Assembly (NCBI GenBank): GCA_938008575.1
Contig: CALLKB010000099.1
Span: 1-14,812, forward strand
DNA: 14,812 nt
Direction: 5' to 3'
DNA from: an uncultured Cytophagaceae bacterium
GTDB lineage: Bacteria > Bacteroidota > Bacteroidia > Cytophagales > Spirosomataceae
Numbering within the stretch: position 1 is the first letter of the stretch; every line of letters starts with the position of its first letter. A program made the position numbers and the translations under genes. The notes beneath the pieces were generated by a model that saw nothing but the letters and a program-made list of their open reading frames with translations, did not search any database and had not been told where the DNA came from. Below are positions 1-7,344 of this stretch, piece by piece.

Positions 1-1394
1 TCCGTACGCCAGCAATGTGGATACGGGTGATCAAATTTCTGAACGTTAAAAGCCTTGTTTTCTGTTTTCAATTGGATGGCAATACGCTCATCAACAGATA
101 AATATTTATCGCGGCCTTGTTTGATTTTGGCCGCTTCTTTTTCCTCTTCACTTAAATAAGCCTCTTTTACGGGCTCTAAGGCATAATCCGTTACCTCTTG
201 AACGAAACAACCTTGTCGGTTCACCAAAGGCACATCCTTTCCATTTGAATCTTGAACAAAGATGGCTGGAATGTTATTTTGTTGGGCTACCCGAAAGTCA
301 TCCGCACCAAAAGTAGGCGCCGTATGCACGATTCCTGTACCATCTTCCGTCGTCACGAAGTCTCCCAAGATCACTCGGAATGCTGGACTTGCCGGCTGTA
401 CATAAGGCATCAATTGGGCATATTCTACACCTTCGATATCGGAGCCTTTGAACGTATCAACAATCACATACGGAATAGCACTAGGCTTTTTCTCCGCTGC
501 AACATAGGCATCAAAATCTCCATTTTCTGCCGCAGCCTGGAAATAATTCTTGACCAAATCCTTCGCTAAAACCACGTGAACGGGTAAATAGGTGTAAGGA
601 TTAAAGGTCTTCACCAAGACATAAGCAATGTTCTTCCCGGCGGTTAACGCAGAGTTAGATGGTAATGTCCAAGGAGTCGTCGTCCAGGCCAATAAATACA
701 CAGGAGCTCCGCCTGATTTTTCAAACAAAAAGGCAGATTTCGCTGTATTTTTTGCCTCGAATTGAGCGGTCAACGAGGTGTCTTTCACATCGCGGTAACA
801 ACCCGGCTGGTTTAATTCGTGCGATGACAAACCTGTACCTGCCGCAGGAGAATAAGGTTGAATCGTATATCCTTTGTATAAAAGTCCTTTGTCGTACAGG
901 CGCTTTAATAGATTCCAAACACTCTCAATGTAAGGAGTTTGATAAGTCACGTAAGGATTCTCTAAATCCACCCAGTAACCCATTTTTTCAGTCAAATCAT
1001 TCCACTGATCCGTGAATTTCATGACCGTTTCGCGGCATTTTTGATTGTATTCTTCGACCGAAATCGATTTGCCGATGTCTTCTTTGGTGATGCCTAATTC
1101 TTTCTCAACTTGCAATTCCACGGGAAGGCCATGGGTATCCCAACCACCTTTTCGCTTCACTTGTTTACCCTTTAAGGTCTGGTAGCGACAGAAAATATCC
1201 TTAATCGTACGTGCCATCACGTGGTGAATACCCGGCGTACCATTCGCAGAAGGCGGACCTTCAAAAAAAGTAAAAGTCGGATTCCCCTCGCGAGATGAAA
1301 TCGATTGTTCGAAAATTTGATTCTCTCTCCAGAAATTTAGTACCTCGTCCGCTACAGCAGCATAATCTAAATTTTTGTATTCCTTAAAGGCCAC
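1..1394 (-). CDS. ileS: Isoleucyl-tRNA synthetase, N-terminal part (cut by window edge)
   Basis: Charges tRNA-Ile with isoleucine in the cytoplasm and edits mischarged valine. About 464 N-terminal residues are visible; the rest runs off the left edge. The class I HIGH-type motif appears as GTPGIHHV near residues 52-59. The inserted CP1 editing domain carries WTTTPWTLPSN near residue 235 and DGTGIVHTAPTFGADD near residue 350, both diagnostic of IleS. The start is inferred to be GTG at 1394, giving MAFKEYKNLDYAAV, which matches the usual beginning of the family; no in-frame ATG lies between that codon and the putative promoter. The gene is divergent from the folate gene at 1475. Identity is certain; the exact start is less so. 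Confidence 0.96.
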   Translation of the reverse strand, partial: MAFKEYKNLDYAAVADEVLNFWRENQIFEQSISSREGNPTFTFFEGPPSANGTPGIHHVMARTIKDIFCRYQTLKGKQVKRKGGWDTHGLPVELQVEKELGITKEDIGKSISVEEYNQKCRETVMKFTDQWNDLTEKMGYWVDLENPYVTYQTPYIESVWNLLKRLYDKGLLYKGYTIQPYSPAAGTGLSSHELNQPGCYRDVKDTSLTAQFEAKNTAKSAFLFEKSGGAPVYLLAWTTTPWTLPSNSALTAGKNIAYVLVKTFNPYTYLPVHVVLAKDLVKNYFQAAAENGDFDAYVAAEKKPSAIPYVIVDTFKGSDIEGVEYAQLMPYVQPASPAFRVILGDFVTTEDGTGIVHTAPTFGADDFRVAQQNNIPAIFVQDSNGKDVPLVNRQGCFVQEVTDYALEPVKEAYLSEEEKEAAKIKQGRDKYLSVDERIAIQLKTENKAFNVQKFDHPYPHCWRT

Positions 1395-1434
1395 AGTCTT
1401 GTTGTTTTTTATGAAATAATCGGCAAAATTGAAG

Positions 1435-1471
1435 CAAAAATAAGAAAAAATACCGAAAAATTAAGGCCAAA
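1435..1471 (-). promoter_or_regulatory. Putative ileS promoter
   Basis: On the minus strand TATTTTTG (1442-1435) matches the Bacteroidota -7 consensus TAnnTTTG exactly. A TTTG at 1471-1468 could be the -33 element, but the 25-nt spacer is longer than usual. Transcription would begin about 30 nt before the GTG at 1394. Confidence 0.4.
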
Positions 1472-1474
1472 GCC

Positions 1475-2092
1475 ATGAACAAATCTCGCCTCCGACAGCT
1501 TGCTCTTGCCCGACGCAAAAATGTGTCAGAGCGAATTTTTGCCTTGTTGAATGAGGAGCTCCAACAAGAATTCATGGATTTCATTACGAGCTTTCAGCAG
1601 CCTCGGGTGATCATGAGTTTTCAACCGATTGTTGAACGCAAAGAAGTTGAGATGGAGGCGATTCATGATACATTATGGAAACTAGGTCACCAACTCTGTT
1701 TCCCGCGCGTTGAAGGTGAAGATTCGATGTTGGCTTACTTGATGCATAAAAAGGACTCTTTCATTACATCAAACTGGGGAATTCAGGAACCCAATCCGCT
1801 AACAAATGCAAGAACACCTTCTGAAGCCATTGACCTCATCATTATTCCTTTGCTAGCTTTTGATGCACATGGCAACCGAGTAGGTTATGGAAAAGGATTT
1901 TACGATCGTTTTTTAATGGATTGTCGGCCCGACGCGCTGAAAATTGGCGTATGTTTGGATGAAGCGGTTCAACGCATTGATGATGTGGAAACACATGATA
2001 TACCTTTGGACCTTTGCATTACGCCTACGGGCATCCACCTTTTTGATGGATTTTATCAAAAAAATCCTTTTGATTCAGAATATAAGCCCTAA
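1475..2092 (+). CDS. 5-formyltetrahydrofolate cyclo-ligase
   Basis: Catalyses ATP-dependent conversion of 5-formyl-THF to 5,10-methenyl-THF, returning this folate to the one-carbon pool. The 205-residue length is normal for the family. The N-terminal basic LRQLALARRKNVS stretch and the conserved nucleotide/folate loop GYGKGFYDRFL (residues 137-147), followed by the C-terminal HDIPLDLCITP, are signatures of the MTHFS/YgfA fold. ATG at 1475 is the first plausible start, 80 nt from the divergent ileS start. The stop codon overlaps the -7 box of the promoter for the next gene. The gene is usually called ygfA, fau or mthfs; symbol use varies. Confidence 0.93.
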   Translation: MNKSRLRQLALARRKNVSERIFALLNEELQQEFMDFITSFQQPRVIMSFQPIVERKEVEMEAIHDTLWKLGHQLCFPRVEGEDSMLAYLMHKKDSFITSNWGIQEPNPLTNARTPSEAIDLIIIPLLAFDAHGNRVGYGKGFYDRFLMDCRPDALKIGVCLDEAVQRIDDVETHDIPLDLCITPTGIHLFDGFYQKNPFDSEYKP

Positions 2093-2097
2093 TTTTG
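2069..2097 (+). promoter_or_regulatory. Bacteroidota-type promoter inside the 3' end of the folate gene
   Basis: TTTG at 2069-2072, a 17-nt spacer, then TAATTTTG at 2090-2097 fit the TTTG / TAnnTTTG consensus. The -7 box includes the TAA stop of the upstream gene. Transcription would start near 2104, leaving a leader of roughly 18 nt before the GTG at 2122. Confidence 0.6.
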
Positions 2098-2121
2098 CAG
2101 GCTAATAAATCCTTTTGCTTT

Positions 2122-2628
2122 GTGAAAATCAGGCAATTACTCTTGATGGTATTCTGTTGCACATCCGCTTCTTTGATGGGCCAGCAAGCCACTCGTGAGC
2201 CGTTGTTTCCGATTGAACAAATCCAACAAGGATTTACGAATAAGTTCGTTTACAAAAGGCAAATAATAGACAATCCTTTGGCACTTCAAATACCATTATT
2301 AGAGGCCAAAGATCCTGAAATCAGCCTTGAATTCAACAAATTCAAGCAACAGCGGAAACTCATGAACTGGATTTCCAGTGTTGGCCTAGGTGTTTCAGCC
2401 TATTCATTACTGAAACCCGGTCAAGTGACAGATGGATTTTATTTGTCGACAATAGGTGCTGCCGCATTAGTGAATGTATATGTAGGAACGGTCAGTATGC
2501 GACACTTAAAACGTGCTTTAACAAAGTACAATAGCTTAGTTGGTGAAGAGCCCAAAATAAGCTTTGAAATAAAATCACATGGTGCACAAGGAGCATCGTT
2601 GGCATTAAATTGGAAGTATAATTTTTAA
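2122..2628 (+). CDS. Small exported protein of unknown function
   Basis: A 168-residue protein I do not recognise. It begins MKIRQLLLMVFCCTSASLMGQ, a typical signal peptide with a likely cleavage near the Gly-Gln, so the product should be exported. After a polar stretch, two moderately hydrophobic segments (near residues 85-100 and 113-131 of the precursor) carry small residues and may be membrane-associated. The GTG start at 2122 is preferred to the in-frame TTG at 2095, because that TTG lies inside the putative -7 promoter box and would add a polar extension ahead of the signal peptide. The asd gene follows after 11 nt, so the two are probably co-transcribed; no functional link to lysine/threonine synthesis is evident. 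Confidence 0.7.
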   Translation: MKIRQLLLMVFCCTSASLMGQQATREPLFPIEQIQQGFTNKFVYKRQIIDNPLALQIPLLEAKDPEISLEFNKFKQQRKLMNWISSVGLGVSAYSLLKPGQVTDGFYLSTIGAAALVNVYVGTVSMRHLKRALTKYNSLVGEEPKISFEIKSHGAQGASLALNWKYNF

Positions 2629-2639
2629 TTGATATAAAC

Positions 2640-3632
2640 ATGAAAGTTGCTGTTGTAGGCGCCACAGGATTGGTTGGCGGCGAAATCTTGAAAGTATTAG
2701 CGGAAAGAAATTTTCCTGTCACTGAAATTATCCCGGTAGCGTCTGAGCGCTCAATCGGTAAAAAGATTGCTTTCAAAGGAAAGGAATTCGAAGTGGTAGG
2801 TTACGAAACAGCAATCTCAATGAAACCAAACGTGGCGATTTTCTCCGCGGGCGGAAGTTCATCCTTAGAAATGGCTCCTAAGTTTGCCGCAGCTGGAATT
2901 ACCGTTGTCGATAACTCTTCAGCATGGCGCATGGACCCTACTAAAAAATTAGTAGTTCCTGAAATCAATGCAAGCACATTGACGCCAGAAGATAAAATCA
3001 TTGCAAATCCAAACTGCTCAACCATCCAAATGGTGGTTGTCATGAATCCATTGCACAAAAAATACAAAATCAAGCGTGTGGTTGTTTCTACGTATCAGTC
3101 GGTGACTGGAACTGGGAAAGCAGCGGTTGATCAATTGTTCGACGAGCGAGCAGGGAAAACAGATTACAACAAAGTATATCCACATAAAATTGACTTGAAC
3201 GTATTGCCTCATATCGATGTGTTCTTGGATAATGGCTACACGAAAGAAGAGATGAAGATGATCTTGGAAACGAAAAAAATCATGATGGATGATTCGATTC
3301 AGGTTACTGCGACAACGGTTCGTATTCCGACTATCGGAGGGCACTCGGAATCTGTGAATATTGAATTCGAAAATGATTTCGATTTAGCTGAGGTTCGTGC
3401 CATTTTGGAAAAAGAAGAAGGCATCATCGTACAAGACGATCCAAAGAACTTTGTTTATCCGATGCCAATCACGGCACATGGAAAAGATGAAGTATTCGTG
3501 GGACGTATTCGTCGGGATGAGACCCAAAAGAATACCTTGAACTTGTGGATTGTAGCGGACAACTTGCGTAAAGGGGCCGCAACTAATGCAGTTCAAATCG
3601 CGGAATACCTCGCGGCACATCACTTAATTTAA
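2640..3632 (+). CDS. asd: Aspartate-semialdehyde dehydrogenase
   Basis: Reduces aspartyl-4-phosphate to aspartate-4-semialdehyde with NADPH, the branch-point step towards lysine, diaminopimelate, threonine and methionine. The 330 residues cover the whole enzyme. The N-terminal Rossmann fold starts VAVVGATGLVGGE (residues 3-15). The catalytic cysteine is C126 in NPNCSTIQ, and the acid/base histidine is H235 in IPTIGGHSESV; the SAGGSSS segment (69-75) contributes to phosphate and NADP binding. ATG at 2640 gives a start exactly at the family N-terminus. It lies 11 nt after the small exported-protein gene and is closed by a strong hairpin terminator. Confidence 0.97.
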   Translation: MKVAVVGATGLVGGEILKVLAERNFPVTEIIPVASERSIGKKIAFKGKEFEVVGYETAISMKPNVAIFSAGGSSSLEMAPKFAAAGITVVDNSSAWRMDPTKKLVVPEINASTLTPEDKIIANPNCSTIQMVVVMNPLHKKYKIKRVVVSTYQSVTGTGKAAVDQLFDERAGKTDYNKVYPHKIDLNVLPHIDVFLDNGYTKEEMKMILETKKIMMDDSIQVTATTVRIPTIGGHSESVNIEFENDFDLAEVRAILEKEEGIIVQDDPKNFVYPMPITAHGKDEVFVGRIRRDETQKNTLNLWIVADNLRKGAATNAVQIAEYLAAHHLI

Positions 3633-3636
3633 TGAG

Positions 3637-3665
3637 AAGGCCGGTGATACCGGCCTTTTTTTTTT
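3637..3665 (+). terminator. Intrinsic terminator after asd
   Basis: A perfect 9-bp stem (3637-3645 with 3649-3657, GC-rich core GGCCGGT/ACCGGCC) with a 3-nt loop is followed by an unbroken run of T to 3665. The T run ends only 3 nt before the pdxJ ATG. Confidence 0.9.
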
Positions 3666-3668
3666 GAC

Positions 3669-4385
3669 ATGACAAGACTTAGTGTAAATATCAACAAGAT
3701 TGCCACCTTACGTAATTCACGCGGGGGGAATAATCCCGATGTCATTCAGGTAGCTTTGGATTGCGAGCGTTTTGGGGCGGAAGGAATTACGGTTCATCCG
3801 AGACCCGATGAGCGACATATCCGCTATGCAGATGTACGTGCGCTGAAGGAAGTTGTAACAACCGAATTCAACATCGAGGGAAATCCGATGGAACCATCAT
3901 TCATCGAATTGGTGATGGAAGTACGACCCGAACAGGTAACTTTGGTTCCTGATGCACTGGGTCAAATTACCTCGAATCACGGTTGGGACACCATCCAACA
4001 CCAAGGATTATTGCAAGCACTTATCGCACAATTCAAAGAAGCCGGCATTCGTACGTCAATCTTCGTAGATCCTGTGCTTGAGATGGTAGAAGCAGCCGCA
4101 ACAACGGGAACAGATCGTATTGAATTATATACTGAACCCTATGCGGAACAGTTTTTTGAGAATCCAACGCAGGCCGTTTCGGCATATCGGAAAGCAGCGT
4201 TTCGTGCCAGCCAACTCGGCTTAGGCATTAATGCGGGACATGATTTGAGTTTGGAAAATTTGGCATTTTTTAAGGCGAATGTTGCCCCCTTGGATGAAGT
4301 ATCGATTGGGCATGCCTTGATTTGTGATGCCTTGTATTATGGATTAGAGAATACTATCCAATTGTATAAACGCGCATTGAAATAA
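3669..4385 (+). CDS. pdxJ: Pyridoxine 5'-phosphate synthase
   Basis: Condenses 3-amino-2-oxopropyl phosphate with deoxyxylulose 5-phosphate to make pyridoxine 5'-phosphate in the DXP-dependent vitamin B6 route. The 238 residues form a complete TIM barrel. Matching the known active-site residues of the E. coli enzyme are H43 in [12 protein letters not shown]70 in FNIEGNP and H191 in [11 protein letters not shown]; the N-terminal strand [13 protein letters not shown] is also typical. ATG at 3669 is the start expected from the family. Unusually, it sits 3 nt after the T run of the asd terminator, so there is no room for a normal leader if transcription begins downstream of that hairpin. No clear promoter was found in the end of asd. 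Confidence 0.96.
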   Translation: MTRLSVNINKIATLRNSRGGNNPDVIQVALDCERFGAEGITVHPRPDERHIRYADVRALKEVVTTEFNIEGNPMEPSFIELVMEVRPEQVTLVPDALGQITSNHGWDTIQHQGLLQALIAQFKEAGIRTSIFVDPVLEMVEAAATTGTDRIELYTEPYAEQFFENPTQAVSAYRKAAFRASQLGLGINAGHDLSLENLAFFKANVAPLDEVSIGHALICDALYYGLENTIQLYKRALK

Positions 4386-4417
4386 TAGCTAGGCCGTTTC
4401 GAAGCGGCCTAGCTATT
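4384..4417. terminator. Bidirectional terminator between convergent genes
   Basis: A perfect 13-bp inverted repeat (4384-4396 with 4405-4417, core TAGCTAGGCCG) with an 8-nt loop. It overlaps the pdxJ stop and ends 5 nt before the stop of the minus-strand gene. T/A-rich flanks on both sides suit termination in both directions. Confidence 0.8.
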
Positions 4418-4422
4418 TAAAA

Positions 4423-5025
4423 TTATTCGCGATCGCCGGTCAAAACCACTTGACCACCTGCAACAGATAATTTGATTGATTTCACTTTACCGTCAGCACG
4501 TGAAAAAATCACGTCGGCATCATATCCTTGAATCGTTGCAGAAAACGTATCTTTCGCATTGCTAGCTTTCAAGACAGCACCTTCTGCAGGATTTGCATCT
4601 GAGCTAAGAGCCAATTGGCCATCTTTCATCGCAATGATGATTTTCTTCACATATTCATTGTCGGCCATTTTAAACGAGGCAACATAATCACCCAAGGTAG
4701 CCCCTTCTTTTTGACCTGTTAATACTTGGCCTTGCGCTTCGATTTTCACGCCTTTCACGGCTCCCGCCTCGCGTGTAAAAACCACAGTACCACCCATGCT
4801 TTCTAAGGCAAATTCATCTGCATTTTTACCTGGGGCTAATTCTGCATCTGGAAAACCTTCGGCTGCCATGATCACTTTGCTGTCTTTAACAGAGATGGTG
4901 ATTGACTTTACATAAGGGTTTTCAGACAATTTGAACGTTCCTGCGTAATCAGCAGGATTGGATTGTGCAAGCAATTGAACGGCAGAAACGCAGATAACAA
5001 ATGCTAAAGAGAATAATTTTTTCAT
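4423..5025 (-). CDS. Secreted protein with two tandem domains
   Basis: A 200-residue protein of unknown function. ATG at 5025 gives MKKLFSLAFVICVSAVQLLAQ, a clear signal peptide, and is preferred over longer in-frame starts further upstream that would bury it. The mature part is two copies of one domain: residues about 26-104 and 112-197. Each begins with a (A/G)DY-x-(G/A)-(T/S)-F-K segment, continues with (N)xEYVK or NPYVK, then alternating hydrophobic strands, V(V/I)F(T/S)R and VK-x-(V/I)K near the end, and closes with VLTG. The strand-rich pattern recalls the small beta-domains (for example DUF3471-like) attached to secreted hydrolases, but this is only a resemblance. A TAGCTTTG -7-like box lies at 5059-5052. 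Confidence 0.82.
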   Translation of the reverse strand: MKKLFSLAFVICVSAVQLLAQSNPADYAGTFKLSENPYVKSITISVKDSKVIMAAEGFPDAELAPGKNADEFALESMGGTVVFTREAGAVKGVKIEAQGQVLTGQKEGATLGDYVASFKMADNEYVKKIIIAMKDGQLALSSDANPAEGAVLKASNAKDTFSATIQGYDADVIFSRADGKVKSIKLSVAGGQVVLTGDRE

Positions 5026-5051
5026 GAGGAATAATTCGTTTAAAGATGAAA

Positions 5052-5059
5052 CAAAGCTA
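5052..5059 (-). promoter_or_regulatory. -7-like box for the secreted repeat protein
   Basis: TAGCTTTG on the minus strand fits TAnnTTTG and lies 26 nt before the ATG at 5025. No convincing -33 element was found at normal spacing. Confidence 0.35.
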
Positions 5060-5144
5060 CGCAATTTGACAGAGCCCCCTTTGATAAATGCCAAAAAAGA
5101 TAAAATATTTACCAAAATTTTGTCGCTCAATTATTTAAAACGAT

Positions 5145-5174
5145 TTTGATTTAAAAAAGTTTTGGCTACATTTG
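5145..5174 (+). promoter_or_regulatory. Promoter of the sigma factor operon
   Basis: TTTG at 5145-5148, an 18-nt spacer and TACATTTG at 5167-5174 match the Bacteroidota vegetative consensus. Transcription would start near 5181, giving a leader of about 90 nt before the ATG at 5270. Confidence 0.65.
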
Positions 5175-5220
5175 AAACGTCATCAAGACAAAATTTAATC
5201 AATTCGCCCAGTAAATCGAT

Positions 5221-5241
5221 AGGAGACACAATATGAGATAA
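5221..5241 (+). other. Possible two-codon leader ORF with a Shine-Dalgarno sequence
   Basis: Inside the sigma factor leader, AGGAG (5221-5225) is followed after 7 nt by ATG AGA TAA (5233-5241). The spacing is ideal for initiation, and the ORF encodes only Met-Arg. Strong Shine-Dalgarno sequences are uncommon in this phylum, which is why it stands out. It may be chance. Confidence 0.25.
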
Positions 5242-5269
5242 ACCTCTACGTTAACAATTTTGAAGTTTT

Positions 5270-5869
5270 ATGATTAAAATTCAGGTTAGCGATGCGGCTT
5301 TATTATCAGCGTACATCCAAGGGGACGATAAAGCGTTTGAGACATTGGTCAAACGTAGTAAATCCAAAGTTTATACGACTATTTACTTGATCGTTAAGGA
5401 CCGCTACATTGCGGAAGACTTAATGCAAGAAGCATATATTAAGGCTATCGACGTGATCAAGTCGGGCCGTTACAACGAAGAAGGGAAATTTTTACCCTGG
5501 ATTCTGCGTATTTCGCACAACATGGCGATTGATCATTTTCGGAAGGATAAACGTTATCCAACGATTATATTGGAAGATGGATCGAAGGTTTTCAACAGCT
5601 TTGATTTTGCGGAGGACTCGGTAGAGGAACAGCAAATGAAGGCAGATCAAGTGGAGAACATTCGAGAAATGATAAAAAAATTACCTGATGAGCAACGTGA
5701 GGTATTGGTGATGCGGCATTATGAAGACTTGAGTTTTCAGGAAATTGCAGACCAAACCGGCGTTAGCATCAATACTGCCTTAGGAAGAATGCGTTATGCG
5801 CTCATCAACCTGAGGAAAATGCTAAACAAACAAGAGATTGCCTATGACGCAAAGCTTTACCCCAAATGA
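5270..5869 (+). CDS. RNA polymerase sigma factor, ECF-like sigma-70 family
   Basis: Directs core RNA polymerase to a set of promoters. The 199-residue protein has the two-domain ECF layout: region 2 at about residues 22-95 (AEDLMQEAYIKAID and FLPWILRISHNMAIDHFRK, the -10 binding part) and region 4 at about 137-187 (LPDEQREVLVMRHYEDLSF, then an HTH at QEIADQTGVSINTALGRMR). There is no region 1.1 or 3. The ATG at 5270 follows a leader of about 90 nt. The 3' end overlaps the next small gene by 26 nt, pointing to translational coupling. No membrane-bound anti-sigma gene is adjacent, so activity is probably not controlled by the usual FecR/TonB route. The regulon cannot be told from the sequence. 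Confidence 0.93.
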   Translation: MIKIQVSDAALLSAYIQGDDKAFETLVKRSKSKVYTTIYLIVKDRYIAEDLMQEAYIKAIDVIKSGRYNEEGKFLPWILRISHNMAIDHFRKDKRYPTIILEDGSKVFNSFDFAEDSVEEQQMKADQVENIREMIKKLPDEQREVLVMRHYEDLSFQEIADQTGVSINTALGRMRYALINLRKMLNKQEIAYDAKLYPK

Positions 5870-6056
5870 CCTTATTAAAAACTTGTACGAGCCTCAAACG
5901 GGCATCAACGAATCAATAAATGAAGGATTACGCTCGGAGTTAGCGGCATTCCAACAGGTCCAAAACGCCTTAGACCAGGCTTACATAGCCCCGTCTGAAG
6001 CAGTGATTAATCGTATCTTGGATTATTCCAAACACAAAGAGTCGATTCAATCTTAA
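5844..6056 (+). CDS. Small protein overlapping the sigma factor gene
   Basis: A 70-residue soluble, acidic protein without transmembrane segment or signal peptide. The ATG at 5844 is preferred over a TTG two codons earlier. It starts within the sigma gene (26-nt overlap), so both are likely translated together. The C-terminal part reads APSEAVINRILDYSKHKE; I recall short proteins with a comparable Pro-Ser...IL-(D/E)-YS ending next to sigma factors in related genomes, though this has not been checked. A role as a cytoplasmic modulator of the sigma factor is an inference from the overlap only. No known domain was recognised. Confidence 0.75.
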   Translation: MTQSFTPNDLIKNLYEPQTGINESINEGLRSELAAFQQVQNALDQAYIAPSEAVINRILDYSKHKESIQS

Positions 6057-6095
6057 TCTTGAAATTGTTTCTTATTTTGCATCAAATTCAACGCG

Positions 6096-6743
6096 ATGCT
6101 TAAGAAGGAACGATTTCAAGCTTTTATTTCCCATTTCGAATCCTCATTCCCTGAGGCCGAAACGGAATTGCACTACAGCAATCCCTATGAATTGTTGGTG
6201 GCCGTCGTGTTATCTGCGCAATGCACCGACAAGCGTATCAATCAAGTTACCCCTGCCCTATTCAAGCGTTTTCCAGATCCGCAAGCATTGGCTGAATCAA
6301 GCGTTGAAGAGATTTTCAGTTATATCCGATCCGTATCCTATCCAAATAACAAGGCAAAGCATTTGTTAGGTTTGGGCCAAAGGCTGGTTGATCAATTCGC
6401 CGGCGAAGTACCTGAAACCCTGGAAGATTTACAGACTTTACCCGGCGTGGGTCGGAAAACGGCGAATGTCATCGCATCTGTTATATACAATCAGCCAGCC
6501 ATGGCGGTAGACACCCATGTGTTTCGAGTTTCTAGAAGATTGGGCTTAGTTCCACAAACTGCTCGGACACCCTTATTGGTCGAAAAAGCCTTAATTCGCC
6601 ATTTGCCTAATGAAATCATTCCGCGCGCGCACCATTGGTTGATTTTACATGGTCGTTACATTTGTTTGGCACGAACCCCCAAATGCAAGGAATGTTCAAT
6701 CACCCATTTTTGTGCCTATTTTGCTAAAAATCAGGAAAAATGA
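6096..6743 (+). CDS. nth: Endonuclease III
   Basis: Bifunctional DNA glycosylase/AP lyase that removes oxidised pyrimidines in base excision repair. All 215 residues match the family. The helix-hairpin-helix is LPGVGRKTANV (115-125) with the catalytic lysine K121; the catalytic aspartate is D139 in MAVDTHVFRVSRRLGL. The [4Fe-4S] loop is intact: C190-x6-C197-x2-C200-x5-C206. The gene starts 39 nt after the small protein gene and overlaps the transporter start by 4 nt (ATGA), so it is probably part of the sigma factor operon. Confidence 0.97.
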   Translation: MLKKERFQAFISHFESSFPEAETELHYSNPYELLVAVVLSAQCTDKRINQVTPALFKRFPDPQALAESSVEEIFSYIRSVSYPNNKAKHLLGLGQRLVDQFAGEVPETLEDLQTLPGVGRKTANVIASVIYNQPAMAVDTHVFRVSRRLGLVPQTARTPLLVEKALIRHLPNEIIPRAHHWLILHGRYICLARTPKCKECSITHFCAYFAKNQEK

Positions 6744-7288
6744 TTGAAGCAGCAGGAATTGTAACATCATTATTGGGTGTCTATTTTTCAAGCCAACGAA
6801 AAGCTTCGGCTTGGCTTTGGAACATGTTGGCATCAGGCATTTATATGTATGTATTTTATGCGGCGGGATTATATTCCGACATGGAATTACAGGGCATATT
6901 TATTTTGATGGCCCTGTATGGCTTATATCAATGGAAGCGGGTTGACAAGGCATGGAAGCCATCGAAAAACAGTTGGGGCCAAACCATCATCGGATTAGCA
7001 TTAGCAGGATGTTATGGAATGATAGCAGGTTATTTACACGATCGATATTCTACACAAGTCAAATCGCCTTATTGGGACGCAACATTGACAGGTTTAAGTA
7101 TGTTGGGGACCTATTGGGCAGCCCAACGAAAAATCGAAAATTGGATTTTATGGATTTGTGTCGACCTTGCCTACGTCGGCATGTATTTAGTTAACGGTTT
7201 GTGGGGGACTGCAGCCTTGTATCTCGTGTTTGTTTTCATGGCGATTTACGGTTGGATTTCCTGGCACAACAAACTCAAAATCAAGTGA
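6740..7288 (+). CDS. pnuC: PnuC-type nicotinamide riboside/mononucleotide transporter
   Basis: Inner-membrane facilitator of the PnuC family, expected to import nicotinamide riboside or a related vitamin for NAD synthesis. The 182 residues form about seven hydrophobic segments. Family features are WLWNMLASGIYMYVFYAAGLYSD near the N-terminus, the tryptophan-rich YGLYQW, and the second-repeat block with WAAQRKIENWILWICVD (126-142). The ATG lies within the nth stop (4-nt overlap), implying coupled translation. Related paralogues transport thiamine (PnuT) or riboflavin (PnuX); no thiamine or FMN riboswitch is present, so the substrate is not settled by context. Confidence 0.88.
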   Translation: MIEAAGIVTSLLGVYFSSQRKASAWLWNMLASGIYMYVFYAAGLYSDMELQGIFILMALYGLYQWKRVDKAWKPSKNSWGQTIIGLALAGCYGMIAGYLHDRYSTQVKSPYWDATLTGLSMLGTYWAAQRKIENWILWICVDLAYVGMYLVNGLWGTAALYLVFVFMAIYGWISWHNKLKIK

Positions 7289-7344
7289 TTAAAAATTTGT
7301 CAGAGATTTTATTCGAATCAGCACACAAAATTGTTCAATAAAAT

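Noticed and set aside
252..1015. Two plus-strand ORFs of 105 and 118 codons
   Set aside because: They lie antisense to ileS, whose translation is continuous with all family motifs. Their proteins have no recognisable features.
2492..3623. Several minus-strand ORFs of 79-108 codons
   Set aside because: Antisense shadows, mostly of asd (the first also overlaps the end of the exported-protein gene), with no start context or motifs.
5026..5130. Longer N-terminus for the secreted repeat protein
   Set aside because: It would put 35 extra residues before an obvious signal peptide and would extend through the putative -7 box at 5059-5052.
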